DNA of 64,000 nucleotides from Bathynomus jamesi. Its lineage: Eukaryota > Arthropoda > Malacostraca > Isopoda > Cirolanidae. Positions 11,901-27,025 of the stretch are shown piece by piece. Both the position numbers and the translations under genes were made by a program. Every line of letters begins with the position of its first letter. The first letter of the stretch is position 1. The notes below the pieces were generated by a model. That model ran no database searches. It was not told the origin of the DNA and was given only the letters and a program-made list of their open reading frames with translations. The stretch covers positions 1-64,000 of the forward strand of contig JAJOZX010009461.1 of NCBI GenBank assembly GCA_023014485.1. The letters run 5' to 3'.

Positions 11901-13450
11901 TTACTACAATACAACTGAGAAAATAACATACTAACGAATTTAAATTAGATGACGAATTTTTCTTTACAATACAAATTTTATACGGAACAAGTGAGTTCGT
12001 TGAGTACAATGCAGAGTAATCAAATTTTTAACATGACACTTGCTTAGAGAGTTTTATAAAGTATAAAAATTCAAAGATTAACACTTTAATTTTATGCAAA
12101 CAGAATAGAAGGATTAATACGTTAGTTCAGACAAACCTTTAATTTAAACAATCAATGATAGTTTAAATTTTCAACAAAAATTTTAATTGTTTAATTTTTT
12201 TAACAAAAATTTCTTTTTCTGTGGGAAAATTTACATACATGATGAATAGGTAAAAGGGAAAAATATAAATTTTAAAGTTCAGGGATTTTTCAAAGTTACC
12301 ATGATAGTACAATTCATAAACTAATTTTATTGACTAGTATAGATAAAAATCGAATTACGTAGTGGATGATGTATAGACCTGTGGTCTAGTGTGTATTTGT
12401 GTGTACTAGGTACAAAGTGTGTATCTTATAATTTTGAGGGACAGATTAGCTGAGAGGATTGTTAAATTAACTGAATAAGTGCATGAGGAAAAATTTATAT
12501 ATAGTAAGCAAAATGATTAAGATTAAATTACATAGTTAGCACTTACACGCAATGAAATAGTTTATTGTGATATCCAATGATTTTAGCATAAGGTTTGTGT
12601 ATATATAGTATATATAGTGTGTATACGTGTGTGTGTGTGTGTGTGTAAGGATTCGGGAGGTTTTCTAATTAACAAAGTTATAAAATAATTTAAAATGAGA
12701 ATAGGGTTATCGGACCTTTTAAGTTCAAGGTAGTATTTAAGTATATAATTAAATCAGTTACACGTATTAAGGTAATAAACTAAACGCACTTAGAAGAACT
12801 TACAATTAATGAAAGTAAGTCTCACGGTATTAAAATTGAATTTCGACACACAATTAAATTTGACTATAATTTTCGTTTGATACCTTACAAATGGTACAAT
12901 AACAATTTAAGGACAATTACTCACGTTTAATTGAACAAAAAACTGAAAAATACAAATTAAAAATAGAAATTGATTATGCATTTTAATGAACTAAACATAT
13001 AGGATAAATTAGGTACATGATCGATTAATTATTACACAACTATTATGATCACATATACATTACAATAATTATCAATATTATTATAAACAATTGTAAAAAC
13101 TGTGTTGGTTACAAATAATAAAATATATAATTTTTCCTATATATTTATATACGCAACAATAGCATGAAAAGAAAGACAAATCGGTCAATTTCTTTCTTAC
13201 AACAAAAAAAGGTTAAATTAAAGACATCCTGCCAATTCAGGTTGAATTAAATTCTCTTTTACAAAAAGGAAGGTTGACTTAAATTATCTTAAATTACATT
13301 CTCTTAAACTAATTTCTCTTAAACAACTAAAACAAGTTGAATTCAATTGACTGCATTGAAATGACTTGAGACTTGAAAACTGACTTGGGACTTGAAAACT
13401 AAATTTAAATAAAACTAACTTTAAATAACACTGACTTTAAATAAAACTGA
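8939..13450 (-). repeat. Satellite A monomer 3
   Basis: This 4512 bp copy is nearly identical to monomer 2. It differs mainly in a longer 18 bp array (8939-9110) and a longer (GT)n near 12630. Structured core about 10511-10615, inverted repeat about 11786-11827. Its array has the same order of variants as right-arm monomer 26780-27025. Confidence 0.92.
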
Positions 13451-16400
13451 CTTTAAATAAAACTGTCTGAAACTTCAAAACTGACTGAAACTTCAAAACT
13501 GACTGAAACTTCAAAACTGACTGAAACTTCGAAACTGACTGAAACTTCGAAATTGACTGAAACTTCGAAACTACTTGAAACTGATTAACTTGAAACTGAC
13601 TGACTGAATTAAAACTGACTGACTTCAAACTGACTGAATTCAAACTGACTTAAACTGACTTAAACTGACTTGAACTGATTTGAACTGACTTGAAACTGAC
13701 TGACTGACTTCAAACTGACTGACTGACTACAACTGACTTGAACTGCTATCAAGTACTTCTATAATCTCTGGGGCGGTTGTCCCTCTGGATGCAACCTTCT
13801 GACTTGAACTCTTATCAATGTATCTTGAAACTGAAACTGTCTAACTTGAACTCTATCAAGTATCTTCAAACTAAAACTGACTGAAATTGACTGCACTTGA
13901 ACTCTATCAAGTGGAGTCTAACTGAAAATGAAACTGACTTGCACTTGAATTGCTATCAAGTGAAGACTATTAATCTCTGGGGTTTTGGTTGTCCCTCTTT
14001 GGTTACAACCACTGAAATTGTCTGAAAATTGATTTGCAACTTATTTGCAACTAAAATTGACGGAAACTACTTCAAGTATCTATAAATCTGGGGTTTGGTT
14101 GTCCCTCTTATATGCAACCATCTGAAAACTGATATTGGAACTTGAAACTGCTTCAAGTATCTCTATAGCTTTATAAACTCTATAAACTTTCTTTCTTATT
14201 TGCAAGTCAATTTAATTCAATAATTTGAAAAAAATTGTAAAAAAAAATAAAAAATGAAAACAACATTCACTCGAATGTACGCGAAGTTACACTAATATTA
14301 TGTTTGACAACATAAAATAAAATTATTCTCTACTAATTATAATAGTGAAAATAACTGAAAAAACTGAAAATAATTCTGTGACATTAATTCTGTGACATTT
14401 AACTCTGTGACAATTATCTCTGTGACAATTAACTTCTGTGACAATTAACTTCTGTGACTTTTAACTCCTGTTCCTGAAGAGAACAAGGCTCGAAGGAGAA
14501 GATAAAAAAATTTTTTGACTCTGTTTACTTCTAAATGTGCAGGTAATGCTCTGAATTTACACGGGTAGCATATTATCTTGGTAGTTGGGTCGCTACAAAT
14601 TTATCCTGATGCAGGGTAATTTCTATCCTGGCAGGATCGCCAGACTGTTAACCCCTCCGTCTATGGCACTGGGTGGTTCGGAGTCGATGGGGGTTCTGGT
14701 TGGAGGCAGCACGGATATTTCTCGCGATAGTTTCTTCTATATATTCTAATTATTTCTCTCGCTATAGGGTCGACAGTTGTTAATTCTTCTCTTTCTATAA
14801 TACTCTGATACTTTCTCTTGGTACTAAAACTTATCGACTTTACTGACTAAATTCCTGAAGAGAACAAGGCTCGAAGAGAAGATAAAAAAATTTCTTTGAC
14901 TGTAGTTTACTTCTAAAATGTGCAGGTAATGCTCTGAATTTACACGGGTAGAGGTTCGACCTCTCTCGACCATGGCTCAGGCCGGAAATATAAAAAATTA
15001 AGGAGGCAAGGGGCCTCTGCCCGTTCCTCGCAGCGAGGCTGCTAACAAGGGAGTCTCGTAGCAGTGACCAAAGAAGAGTGAAGTAATGAGTGAAGTTAAT
15101 TTTACAATTACATGTATCATATAAGTCTAAATGTTGGGGGAATGCAGTTGAAGGTTAAGTTCCCCTTTTTAATACATGATCAGATGAAAGATTCTAAATA
15201 AAAATTAAAAAACAAAAAATAAAAACTAATCGTATTTTCGCCGAGTATACATTCTGAGGGCGATATAATTCGTAGTAGTACATAAATACAATCTAAGTAC
15301 ATCATGGAGTACGTTGTAATTTTGGTTCATTACAATTACGATTACAATTACCAAAATTCACATTCGCTTATTATCGTTAATTATCGTTATGAAAGTACAT
15401 TAAATTATATTAAATTATTACATTTCATTACAATTTTATTAAAGTACATTACATCAATTACATTATAAGTATATTAGCACTTACAATTCTTACAGTTTTA
15501 TTTATATATAGTTATTAGTACAACACAAAGTACATGGGCACATACGAGATAATTTATACATACATGACATATGATTTAACATAACGCATGATAATGTATT
15601 ACAAATTGAAATTAGAGAGAGAGGAGATTTTTCGTTTTCAGATGTTCGAGTATACTGATTAGCGGAATTCGATCACTTGCCTCAGCATTTTCAAGTTCAT
15701 TGCGGGAGGCGAAATAATTAAAAATAAAAGGTAAAAAATAAAAAAAGAATACACGAGAACGTATTTGGATGATTTCGAACGAATGCATAAAGTTTTGCAT
15801 TTCACAGACTGACACGAGAAATATGAATATTTAATAAAATTGATATAGGATAATGGTCAAGATAAGATATGGACTATGGGCGCAATATGGTTGAATGATA
15901 ATATTTATACTACATAACACCACAAATAAATAATGACGTATGAAAAATGAAGTTTTTATATTAAAGAATTTACCATACATTGAATACGGAAGATGTCCAA
16001 ATATAAACACGTGATTCAGTTAAAGGTGTGGGAAAACGTGAAGAGAATTAAGTGACTTTATGACGTCATAGTTATTCACATTATGTCATAAGTACAGTAT
16101 AAGTCATTATTAGAAAAGATGAATTAGAGAAATACAGTAATGAATAAAGACGTACAAATCGAATTCTATCCAAAACTCGCTCAGGCGATTATGGTTCTCA
16201 TGTAAAAATGAATATTGATTATTCATTGTTCATTTTACATTGCTCTCCCCTTTTAAAATGATATTTATACAATAATATAATAGAGTACAATTAATACAAT
16301 AATATAATAAAATTACTACAATACAACTGAAGAAATAACATACTAACGAATTTAAATTAGATGACGAATTTTTCTTACAATACAAATTTTTATACGGAAC

Positions 16401-17504
16401 AAGTGAGTTCGTTGAGTACAATGCAGAGTAATCAAATTTTTAACATGACACTTGCTTAGAGAGTTTTTATAAGTATAAAAATTCAAAGATTAACACTTTA
16501 ATTTATGCAAACAGATAGAAGGATTAATACGTTAGTTCAGACAAACCTTTAATTTAAACAATCAATGATACTTTAAATTTTCAACAAAAATTTAATTGTT
16601 TAATTTTTTAACAAAAATTTCTTTTCTGTGGAAAATTTACATACATGATGAATAGGAAAAGGGAAAATATAAATTTTAAAGTTCAGGGATTTTTCAAAGT
16701 TACCATGATAGTACAATTCATAAACTAATTTTATTGACTAGTATAGATAAAAATCGAATTACGAGTGGATGATGTATAGACCTGTGGTCTAGTGTGTATT
16801 GTGTGTGTACTAGGTACAAGTGTGTATCTTATAATTTTGAGGGACAGATTAGCTGAGAGAATGTTAAATTAACTGAATAAGTGCATGAGGAAAAATTATA
16901 TATATAGCAAATGATTAAGATTAAATTACATAGTTAGCACATACACGCAATGAAATAGTTTATTGTGATACCAATGATTTAGCTAAGGTTTGTGTATATA
17001 TAGTATATATATGTTATACGTTGTGTGTGTGTAAGTAGATTCGGGAGGTTTTCTAATTAACAAAGTTATAAAATAATTTAAAATGAGAATAGGGTTATCG
17101 GACCTTTTAAGTTCAAGGTAGTACTTAAGTATATAATTAAATCAGTTACACGTATTAAGGTAATAAACTAAACGCACTTAGAAGAACTTACAATTAATGA
17201 AAGTAAGTCTCACGGTATTAAAATTGAATTTCGACACACAATTAAATTGACTATAATTTTCGTTTGATACCTTACAAATGGTACAGTAACAATTTAAGGA
17301 CAATTACTCAGTTACTTGAACAAAAAACTGAAAATACAAATTAAAAATAGAAATTGATTATGCATTTTAATGAATAAACATATAGGATAAAATTAGGTAC
17401 ATGACGATTAATTATTACACAACTATTATGATCACATATACATTACAATAATTATCAATATTATTATAAACAATTGTAAAAACTGTGTTGGTTACAAATA
17501 ATAA
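13451..17504 (-). repeat. Satellite A monomer 4, partial and rich in one-base deletions
   Basis: This copy stops at 17504, just after the word GGTTACAAATAATAA, where orientation flips. From about 13.8 kb it shows many single-base losses in short runs relative to other copies, for example near 14515, 14570, 14700, 15170, 16015 and 16970. Substitutions are comparatively few. That pattern is typical of unpolished long-read sequence, though real decay cannot be excluded. Structured core about 14950-15050. Confidence 0.85.
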
Positions 17505-18413
17505 TTAATAGTCTTCACTTGATAGCAATTCAAGTGCAAGTCAGTTTCATTTTCAGTAGACTCCACTTGATAGAGTTCAAGTGCAGTCAATTTCAGTCAG
17601 TTTAGTTTGAAGATACTTGATAGAGTTCAAGTTAGACAGTTTCAGTTTCAAGATACTTGATAAGAGTTCAAGTCAGAAGGTTGCATCCAGAGGGACAACC
17701 GCCCCAGAGATTATAGAAGTACTTGATAGCAGTTCAAGTCAGTTGTAGTCAGTCAGTCAGTTTGAAGTCAGTCAGTCAGTTTCAAGTCAGTTCAAATCAG
17801 TTCAAGTCAGTTTAAGTCAGTTTGAAGTCAGTCAGTTTGAAGTCAGTCAGTTTTAATTCAGTCAGTCAGTTTCAAGTTAATCAGTTTCAAGTAGTTTCGA
17901 AGTTTCAGTCAATTTCGAAGTTTCAGTCAGTTTCGAAGTTTCAGTCAGTTTTGAAGTTTCAGTCAGTTTCGAAGTTTCAGTCAGTTTTGAAGTTTCAGTC
18001 AGTTTCGAAGTTTCAGTCAGTTTTGAAGTTTCAGTCAGTTTGAAGTTTCAGTCAGTTTTATTTAAAGTCAGTTTTATTTAAAGTCATTGTTATTTAAAGT
18101 TAGTTTTATTTAAAGTTAGTTTTATTTAAATTTAGTTTTCAAGTCCCAAGTCAGTTTTCAAGTCCAAGTCATTTCAATGCAGTCAATTGAATTCAACTTG
18201 TTTTAGTTGTTTAAGAGAAATTAGTTTAAGAGAATGTAATTTAAGATAATTTAAGTCAACCTTCCTTTTTGTAAAAGAGAATTTAATTCAACCTGAATTG
18301 GCAGGATGTCTTTAATTTAACCTTTTTTTTGTTTGTAAGAAAGAAATTGACCGATTTGTCTTTCTTTTCATGCTATTGTTGCGTATATAAATATATAGGA
18401 AAAATTATATATT
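17505..18413 (+). repeat. Spacer of the inverted repeat: partial satellite A monomer
   Basis: The first right-arm monomer begins inside the ACTTGA/TCAAGT hairpin cluster (ATTAATAGTCTTCACTTGAT at 17503-17522 is the reverse of the left-arm sequence near 4988-5007). It continues through the GGTTG hairpin (about 17680-17710) and the 18 bp array (17890-18060). The join shares only about one base with the left arm, so there is no long homology at the breakpoint. Confidence 0.85.
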
Positions 18414-21400
18414 TTATTATTTGTAACCAACACAGTTTTTACAATTGTTTATAATAATATTGATAATTATTGTAATGTATATGTGATCATAATAGTTGTG
18501 TAATAATTAATCGATCATGTACCTAATTTATCCTATATGTTTAGTTCATTAAAATGCATAATCAATTTCTATTTTTAATTTGTATTTTTCAGTTTTTTGT
18601 TCAATTAAACGTGAGTAATTGTCCTTAAATTGTTATTGTACCATTTGTAAGGTATCAAACGAAAATTATAGTCAAATTTAATTGTGTGTCGAAATTCAAT
18701 TTTAATACCGTGAGACTTACTTTCATTAATTGTAAGTTCTTCTAAGTGCGTTTAGTTTATTACCTTAATACGTGTAACTGATTTAATTATATACTTAAAT
18801 ACTACCTTGAACTTAAAAGGTCCGATAACCCTATTCTCATTTTAAATTATTTTATAACTTTGTTAATTAGAAAACCTCCCGAATCCTTACACACACACAC
18901 ACGTATACACACTATATACTATATATACACAAACCTTATGCTAAAATCATTGGATATCACAATAAACTATTTCATTGCGTGTAAGTGCTAACTATGTAAT
19001 TTAATCTTAATCATTTTGCTTACTATATATAAATTTTTCCTCATGCACTTATTCAGTTAATTTAACAATCCTCTCAGCTAATCTGTCCCTCAAAATTATA
19101 AGATACACACTTTGTACCTAGTACACACAAATACACACTAGACCACAGGTCTATACATCATCCACTACGTAATTCGATTTTTATCTATACTAGTCAATAA
19201 AATTAGTTTATGAATTGTACTATCATGGTAACTTTGAAAAATCCCTGAACTTTAAAATTTATATTTTTCCCTTTTACCTATTCATCATGTATGTAAATTT
19301 TCCCACAGAAAAAGAAATTTTTGTTAAAAAAATTAAACAATTAAAATTTTTGTTGAAAATTTAAACTATCATTGATTGTTTAAATTAAAGGTTTGTCTGA
19401 ACTAACGTATTAATCCTTCTATTCTGTTTGCATAAAATTAAAGTGTTAATCTTTGAATTTTTATACTTTATAAAACTCTCTAAGCAAGTGTCATGTTAAA
19501 AATTTGATTACTCTGCATTGTACTCAACGAACTCACTTGTTCCGTATAAAATTTGTATTGTAAAGAAAAATTCGTCATCTAATTTAAATTCGTTAGTATG
19601 TTATTTTCTCAGTTGTATTGTAGTAATTTTATTATATTATTGTATTAATTGTACTCTATTATATTATTGTATAAATATCATTTTAAAAGGGGAGAGCAAT
19701 GTAAAAATGAACAATGAATAATCAATATTCATTTTTACATGAGAACCATAATCGCCTGAGCGAGTTTTGGATAGAATTCGATTTGTACGTCTTTATTCAT
19801 TACTGTATTTCTCTAATTCATCTTTTCTAATAATGACTTATACTGTACGTATGACATAATGTGAATAACTATGACGTCATAAAGTAACTTAATTCTCTTC
19901 ACGTTTTCCACACCTTTAACACTGAATCACGTGTTTAGTATTTGGACATCTTCCGTATTCAATGTATGGTAAATTCTTTAATATAAAAAACTTCATTTTT
20001 CATACGTCATTATTTATTTGTGGTGTTATGTAGTATAAATATTATCATTCAACCATATGCGCCCATATGTCCATATCTTATCTTGACCATTATCCTATAT
20101 CAATTTTATTAAATATTCATTATTTCTCGTGTCAGTCTGTGAAATGCAAAACTTTATGCATTCGTTCGAAATCATCCAAATACGTTCTCGTGTATTCTTT
20201 TTTTTATTTTTTTACCTTTTATTTTTAATTATTTCGCCTCCCGCAATGAACTTGAAAATGCTGAGGCAAGTGATCGAATTCCGCTAATCAGCATAACTCG
20301 AACATCTGAAAACGAAAAATCTCCTCTCGCTCTAATTTCAATTTGTAATACATTATCATGCGTTATGTTAAATCATATGTGTCATGTATGTATAAATTAT
20401 CTCGTATGTGCCCATGTACTTTGTGTTGTACTAATAACTATATATAAATATAAAAACACTGTAAGAATTGTAAGTGACTAATGTACTTAATAATGTAATT
20501 GATGTAATGTACTTTAATAAAATTGTAATGAAATGTAATAATTTAATATAATTTAATGTACTTTCATAACGATAATTAACGATAATAAGCGAATGTGAAT
20601 TAATTGGTAATTGTAATCGTAATTGTAATGAACCAAAATTACAACGTACTCAATGATGTACTTAGATTGTATTTATGTACTACTACGAAATTATATCGCC
20701 CTCAGAAATGTATACTCGGCGAAAATACGATTAGTTTTTTTTTTTTTTTTTTAATTTTTATTTAGAATCTTTCATCTGATCATGTATTTAAAAAGGGGGA
20801 ACTTAACCTTCAACTGCATTCCCCCAACATTTAGACTTATATGATACATGTAATTGTAAAATTAACTTCACTTCATTACTTCACTCTTCTTTGGTCACTG
20901 CTACGAGACTCCCTTGTTAGCAGCCTCGCTGCGAGGAACGGGCAGAGGCCCCTTGCCTCCTTAATTTTTTTATATTCCGGCCTGAGCCATGGTCGAGAGA
21001 GGTCGAACCTCTACCCGTGTAAATTCAGAGCATTACCTGCACATTTTAGAAGTAAACTACAGTCAAAGAAATTTTTTTATCTTCTCCTTCGAGCCTTGTT
21101 CTCTTCAGGAATTTAGTCAGTAAAGTCGATAAGTTTAGTACCAAGAGAAAGTATCAGAGTATTATAGAAAGAGAAGAATTAACAACTGTCGACCCTATAG
21201 CGAGAGAAATAAATTAGAATATTATAGAAGAAACTATCGCGAGAAATATCCGTTGCTGCCTCCCAACCAGAACCCCCATCGACTCCGAACCACCCCAGTG
21301 CCATAGACGGAGGGGTTAACAGTCTGGCGACCCTGCCAGGATAGAAATTACCCTGCATCAGGATAAATTTGTAGCGACCCAACTACCAAGATAATAATGC

Positions 21401-22521
21401 TACCCGTGTAAATTCAGAGCATTACCTGCACATTTTAGAAGTAAACTAGAGTCAAAGAAATTTTTTTATCTTCTCCTTCGAGCCTTGTTCTCTTCAGGAA
21501 CAGGAGTTAAAAGTCACAGAAGTTAATTGTCACAGAAGTTAATTGTCACAGAGATAATTGTCACAGAGTTAAATGTCACAGAGTTAAATGTCACAGAATT
21601 AATGTCACAGAATTATTTTCAGTTATTTTCAGTTATTTTCACTATTATAGTTAGTAGAGAATAATTTTATTTTATGTGTCAAACATAATATTAGTGTAAC
21701 TTCGCGTACATTCGAGTGAAATGTTGTTTTCATTTTTTATTTTTGTTTACAATTTTTTTCAAATTATTGAATTAAATTGACTTGCAAATAAGAAAGAAAG
21801 TTTATAGAGTTTATAAAGCTATAGAGATACTTGAAGCAGTTTCAAGTTCCAATATCAGTTTTCAGATGGTTGCATCCAAGAGGGACAACCAAACCCCAGA
21901 GATTTATAGATACTTGAAGTAGTTTCACGTCAATTTTAGTTGCAAATAAGTTGCAAATCAATTTTCAGACAATTTCAGTTGGTTGTAACCAAGAGGGACA
22001 ACCAAACCCCAGAGATTAATAGTCTTCACTTGATAGCAATTCAAGTGCAAGTCAGTTTCATTTTCAGTAGACTCCACTTGATAGAGTTCAAGTGCAGTCA
22101 ATTTCAGTCAGTTTAGTTTGAAGATACTTGATAGAGTTCAAGTTAGACAGTTTCAGTTTCAAGATACTTGATAAGAGTTCAAGTCAGAAGGTTGCATCCA
22201 GAGGGACAACCGCCCCAGAGATTATAGAAGTACTTGATAGCAGTTCAAGTCAGTTGTAGTCAGTCAGTCAGTTTGAAGTCAGTCAGTCAGTTTCAAGTCA
22301 GTTCAAATCAGTTCAAGTCAGTTTAAGTCAGTTTAAGTCAGTTTGAAGTCAGTCAGTTTGAAGTCAGTCAGTTTTAATTCAGTCAGTCAGTTTCAAGTAG
22401 TTTCGAAGTTTCAGTCAATTTCGAAGTTTCAGTCAGTTTCGAAGTTTCAGTCAGTTTTGAAGTTTCAGTCAGTTTCGAAGTTTCAGTCAGTTTTGAAGTT
22501 TCAGTCAGTTTTGAAGTTTCA
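18051..22521 (+). repeat. Satellite A, right-arm monomer 1
   Basis: This 4471 bp plus-oriented copy is complete. A run of about 20 T at 20727-20752 replaces the mixed TTTTTATTTTTTG stretch of the other copies. Inverted repeat about 19698-19740, structured core about 20900-21015, TCTGTGACA array reversed at about 21510-21615. Confidence 0.92.
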
Positions 22522-25500
22522 GTCAGTTTTATTTAAAGTCAGTTTTATTTAAAGTCAGTTATTTAAAGTTAGTTTTATTTAAAGTTAGTTTTATTTAAAT
22601 TTAGTTTTCAAGTCCCAAGTCAGTTTTCAAGTCCCAAGTCATTTCAATGCAGTCAATTGAATTCAACTTGTTTTAGTTGTTTAAGAGAAATTAGTTTAAG
22701 AGAATGTAATTTAAGATAATTTAAGTCAACCTTCCTTTTTGTAAAAGAGAATTTAATTCAACCTGAATTGGCAGGATGTCTTTAATTTAACCTTTTTTTT
22801 GTTTGTAAGAAAGAAATTGACCGATTTGTCTTTCTTTTCATGCTATTGTTGCGTATATAAATATATAGGAAAAATTATATATTTTATTATTTGTAACCAA
22901 CACAGTTTTTACAATTGTTTATAATAATATTGATAATTATTGTAATGTATATGTGATCATAATAGTTGTGTAATAATTAATCGATCATGTACCTAATTTA
23001 TCCTATATGTTTAGTTCATTAAAATGCATAATCAATTTCTATTTTTAATTTGTATTTTTCAGTTTTTTGTTCAATTAAACGTGAGTAATTGTCCTTAAAT
23101 TGTTATTGTACCATTTGTAAGGTATCAAACGAAAATTATAGTCAAATTTAATTGTGTGTCGAAATTCAATTTTAATACCGTGAGACTTACTTTCATTAAT
23201 TGTAAGTTCTTCTAAGTGCGTTTAGTTTATTACCTTAATACGTGTAACTGATTTAATTATATACTTAAATACTACCTTGAACTTAAAAGGTCCGATAACC
23301 CTATTCTCATTTTAAATTATTTTATAACTTTGTTAATTAGAAAACCTCCCGAATCCTTACACACACACACACGTATACACACTATATATACTATATATAC
23401 ACAAACCTTATGCTAAAATCATTGGATATCACAATAAACTATTTCATTGCGTGTAAGTGCTAACTATGTAATTTAATCTTAATCATTTTGCTTACTATAT
23501 ATAAATTTTTCCTCATGCACTTATTCAGTTAATTTAACAATCCTCTCAGCTAATCTGTCCCTCAAAATTATAAGATACACACTTTGTACCTAGTACACAC
23601 AAATACACACTAGACCACAGGTCTATACATCATCCACTACGTAATTCGATTTTTATCTATACTAGTCAATAAAATTAGTTTATGAATTGTACTATCATGG
23701 TAACTTTGAAAAATCCCTGAACTTTAAAATTTATATTTTTCCCTTTTACCTATTCATCATGTATGTAAATTTTCCCACAGAAAAAGAAATTTTTGTTAAA
23801 AAAATTAAACAATTAAAATTTTTGTTGAAAATTTAAACTATCATTGATTGTTTAAATTAAAGGTTTGTCTGAACTAACGTATTAATCCTTCTATTCTGTT
23901 TGCATAAAATTAAAGTGTTAATCTTTGAATTTTTATACTTTATAAAACTCTCTAAGCAAGTGTCATGTTAAAAATTTGATTACTCTGCATTGTACTCAAC
24001 GAACTCACTTGTTCCGTATAAAATTTGTATTGTAAAGAAAAATTCGTCATCTAATTTAAATTCGTTAGTATGTTATTTTCTCAGTTGTATTGTAGTAATT
24101 TTATTATATTATTGTATTAATTGTACTCTATTATATTATTGTATAAATATCATTTTAAAAGGGGAGAGCAATGTAAAAATGAACAATGAATAATCAATAT
24201 TCATTTTTACATGAGAACCATAATCGCCTGAGCGAGTTTTGGATAGAATTCGATTTGTACGTCTTTATTCATTACTGTATTTCTCTAATTCATCTTTTCT
24301 AATAATGACTTATACTGTACGTATGACATAATGTGAATAACTATGACGTCATAAAGTAACTTAATTCTCTTCACGTTTTCCACACCTTTAACACTGAATC
24401 ACGTGTTTAGTATTTGGACATCTTCCGTATTCAATGTATGGTAAATTCTTTAATATAAAAAACTTCATTTTTCATACGTCATTATTTATTTGTGGTGTTA
24501 TGTAGTATAAATATTATCATTCAACCATATGCGCCCATATGTCCATATCTTATCTTGACCATTATCCTATATCAATTTTATTAAATATTCATTATTTCTC
24601 GTGTCAGTCTGTGAAATGCAAAACTTTATGCATTCGTTCGAAATCATCCAAATACGTTCTCGTGTATTCTTTTTTTTATTTTTTTACCTTTTATTTTTAA
24701 TTATTTCGCCTCCCGCAATGAACTTGAAAATGCTGAGGCAAGTGATCGAATTCCGCTAATCAGCATAACTCGAACATCTGAAAACGAAAAATCTCCTCTC
24801 GCTCTAATTTCAATTTGTAAACATTATCATGCGTTATGTTAAATCATATGTGTCATGTATGTATAAATTATCTCGTATGTGCCCATGTACTTTGTGTTGT
24901 ACTAATAACTATATATAAATATAAAAACACTGTAAGAATTGTAAGTGACTAATGTACTTAATAATGTAATTGATGTAATGTACTTTAATAAAATTGTAAT
25001 GAAATGTAATAATTTAATATAATTTAATGTACTTTCATAACGATAATTAACGATAATAAGCGAATGTGAATTAATTGGTAATTGTAATCGTAATTGTAAT
25101 GAACCAAAATTACAACGTACTCAATGATGTACTTAGATTGTATTTATGTACTACTACGAAATTATATCGCCCTCAGAAATGTATACTCGGCGAAAATACG
25201 ATTAGTTTTTATTTTTGTTTTTTAATTTTTATTTAGAATCTTTCATCTGATCATGTATTTAAAAAGGGGGAACTTAACCTTCAACTGCATTCCCCCAACA
25301 TTTAGACTTATATGATACATGTAATTGTAAAATTAACTTCACTTCATTACTTCACTCTTCTTTGGTCACTGCTACGAGACTCCCTTGTTAGCAGCCTCGC
25401 TGCGAGGAACGGGCAGAGGCCCCTTGCCTCCTTAATTTTTTTATATTCCGGCCTGAGCCATGGTCGAGAGAGGTCGAACCTCTACCCGTGTAAATTCAGA

Positions 25501-27025
25501 GCATTACCTGCACATTTTAGAAGTAAACTACAGTCAAAGAAATTTTTTATCTTCTCCTTCGAGCCTTGTTCTCTTCAGGAATTTAGTCAGTAAAGTCGAT
25601 AAGTTTAGTACCAAGAGAAAGTATCAGAGTATTATAGAAAGAGAAGAATTAACAACTGTCGACCCTATAGCGAGAGAAATAAATTAGAATATTATAGAAG
25701 AAACTATCGCGAGAAATATCCGTTGCTGCCTCCCAACCAGAACCCCCATCGACTCCGAACCACCCCAGTGCCATAGACGGAGGGGTTAACAGTCTGGCGA
25801 CCCTGCCAGGATAGAAATTACCCTGCATCAGGATAAATTGTAGCGACCCAACTACCAAGATAATAATGCTACCCGTGTAAATTCAGAGCATTACCTGCAC
25901 ATTTTAGAAGTAAACTAGAGTCAAAGAAATTTTTTTATCTTCTCCTTCGAGCCTTTCTCTCAGGAACAGGAGTTAAAAGTCACAGAAGTTAATTGTCACA
26001 AAGTTAATTCTCACAGAGAAATGTCAGAGAATGTCACAGAGGTTAAATGTCACAGATTAATGTCACAGAATTATTTCAGTTATTTTCAGATTTTTCACTA
26101 TTATAGTTAGTAGAGAATAATTTTATTTTGTGTCAAACATAATATTAGTGTAACTTCGCGTACATTCGAGTGAAATGTTGTTTTCATTTTTTATTTTTGT
26201 TTACAATTTTTTTCAAATTATTGAATTAAATTGATTTGCAAATAAGAAAGAAAGTTTATAGAGTTTATAAAGCTATAGAGACTTGAAGCAGTTTCAAGTT
26301 CCAATATCAGTTTTCAGATGGTTGCATCCAAGAGGGACAACCAAACCCCAGAGATTTATAGATACTTGAAGTAGTTTCACGTCAATTTTAGTTGCAAATA
26401 AGTTGCAAATCAATTTTCAGACAATTTCAGTTGGTTGTAACCAAGAGGGACAACCAAACCCCAGAGATTAATAGTCTTCACTTGATAGCAATTCAAGTGC
26501 AAGTCAGTTTCATTTTCAGTAGACTCCACTTGATAGAGTTCAAGTGCAGTCAATTTCAGTCAGTTTAGTTTGAAGATACTTGATAGAGTTCAAGTTAGAC
26601 AGTTTCAGTTTCAAGATACTTGATAAGAGTTCAAGTCAGAAGGTTGCATCCAGAGGGACAACCGCCCCAGAGATTATAGAAGTACTTGATAGCAGTTCAA
26701 GTCAGTTGTAGTCAGTCAGTCAGTTTGAAGTCAGTCAGTCAGTTTCAAGTCAGTTCAAATCAGTTCAAGTCAGTTTACAGTCAGTTTAAGTCAGTTTGAA
26801 GTCAGTCAGTTTGAAGTCAGTCAGTTTTAATTCAGTCAGTCAGTTTCAAGTTAATCAGTTTCAAGTAGTTTCGAAGTTTCAGTCAATTTCGAAGTTTCAG
26901 TCAGTTTCGAAGTTTCAGTCAGTTTTGAAGTTTCAGTCAGTTTCGAAGTTTCAGTCAGTTTTGAAGTTTCAGTCAGTTTCGAAGTTTCAGTCAGTTTTGA
27001 AGTTTCAGTCAGTTTTGAAGTTTCA
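22522..27025 (+). repeat. Satellite A, right-arm monomer 2
   Basis: This 4504 bp plus-oriented copy is complete. A short stretch at about 25950-26110 (end of the 100 bp repeat and the TCTGTGACA array) is disordered, with lost and changed bases, while flanks match other copies well. Structured core about 25385-25490. Confidence 0.92.

Noticed and set aside
20727..20752. Long T run unique to one monomer as a functional element
   Set aside because: Other monomers have a mixed T-rich stretch there; homopolymer expansion or a sequencing error is simpler.
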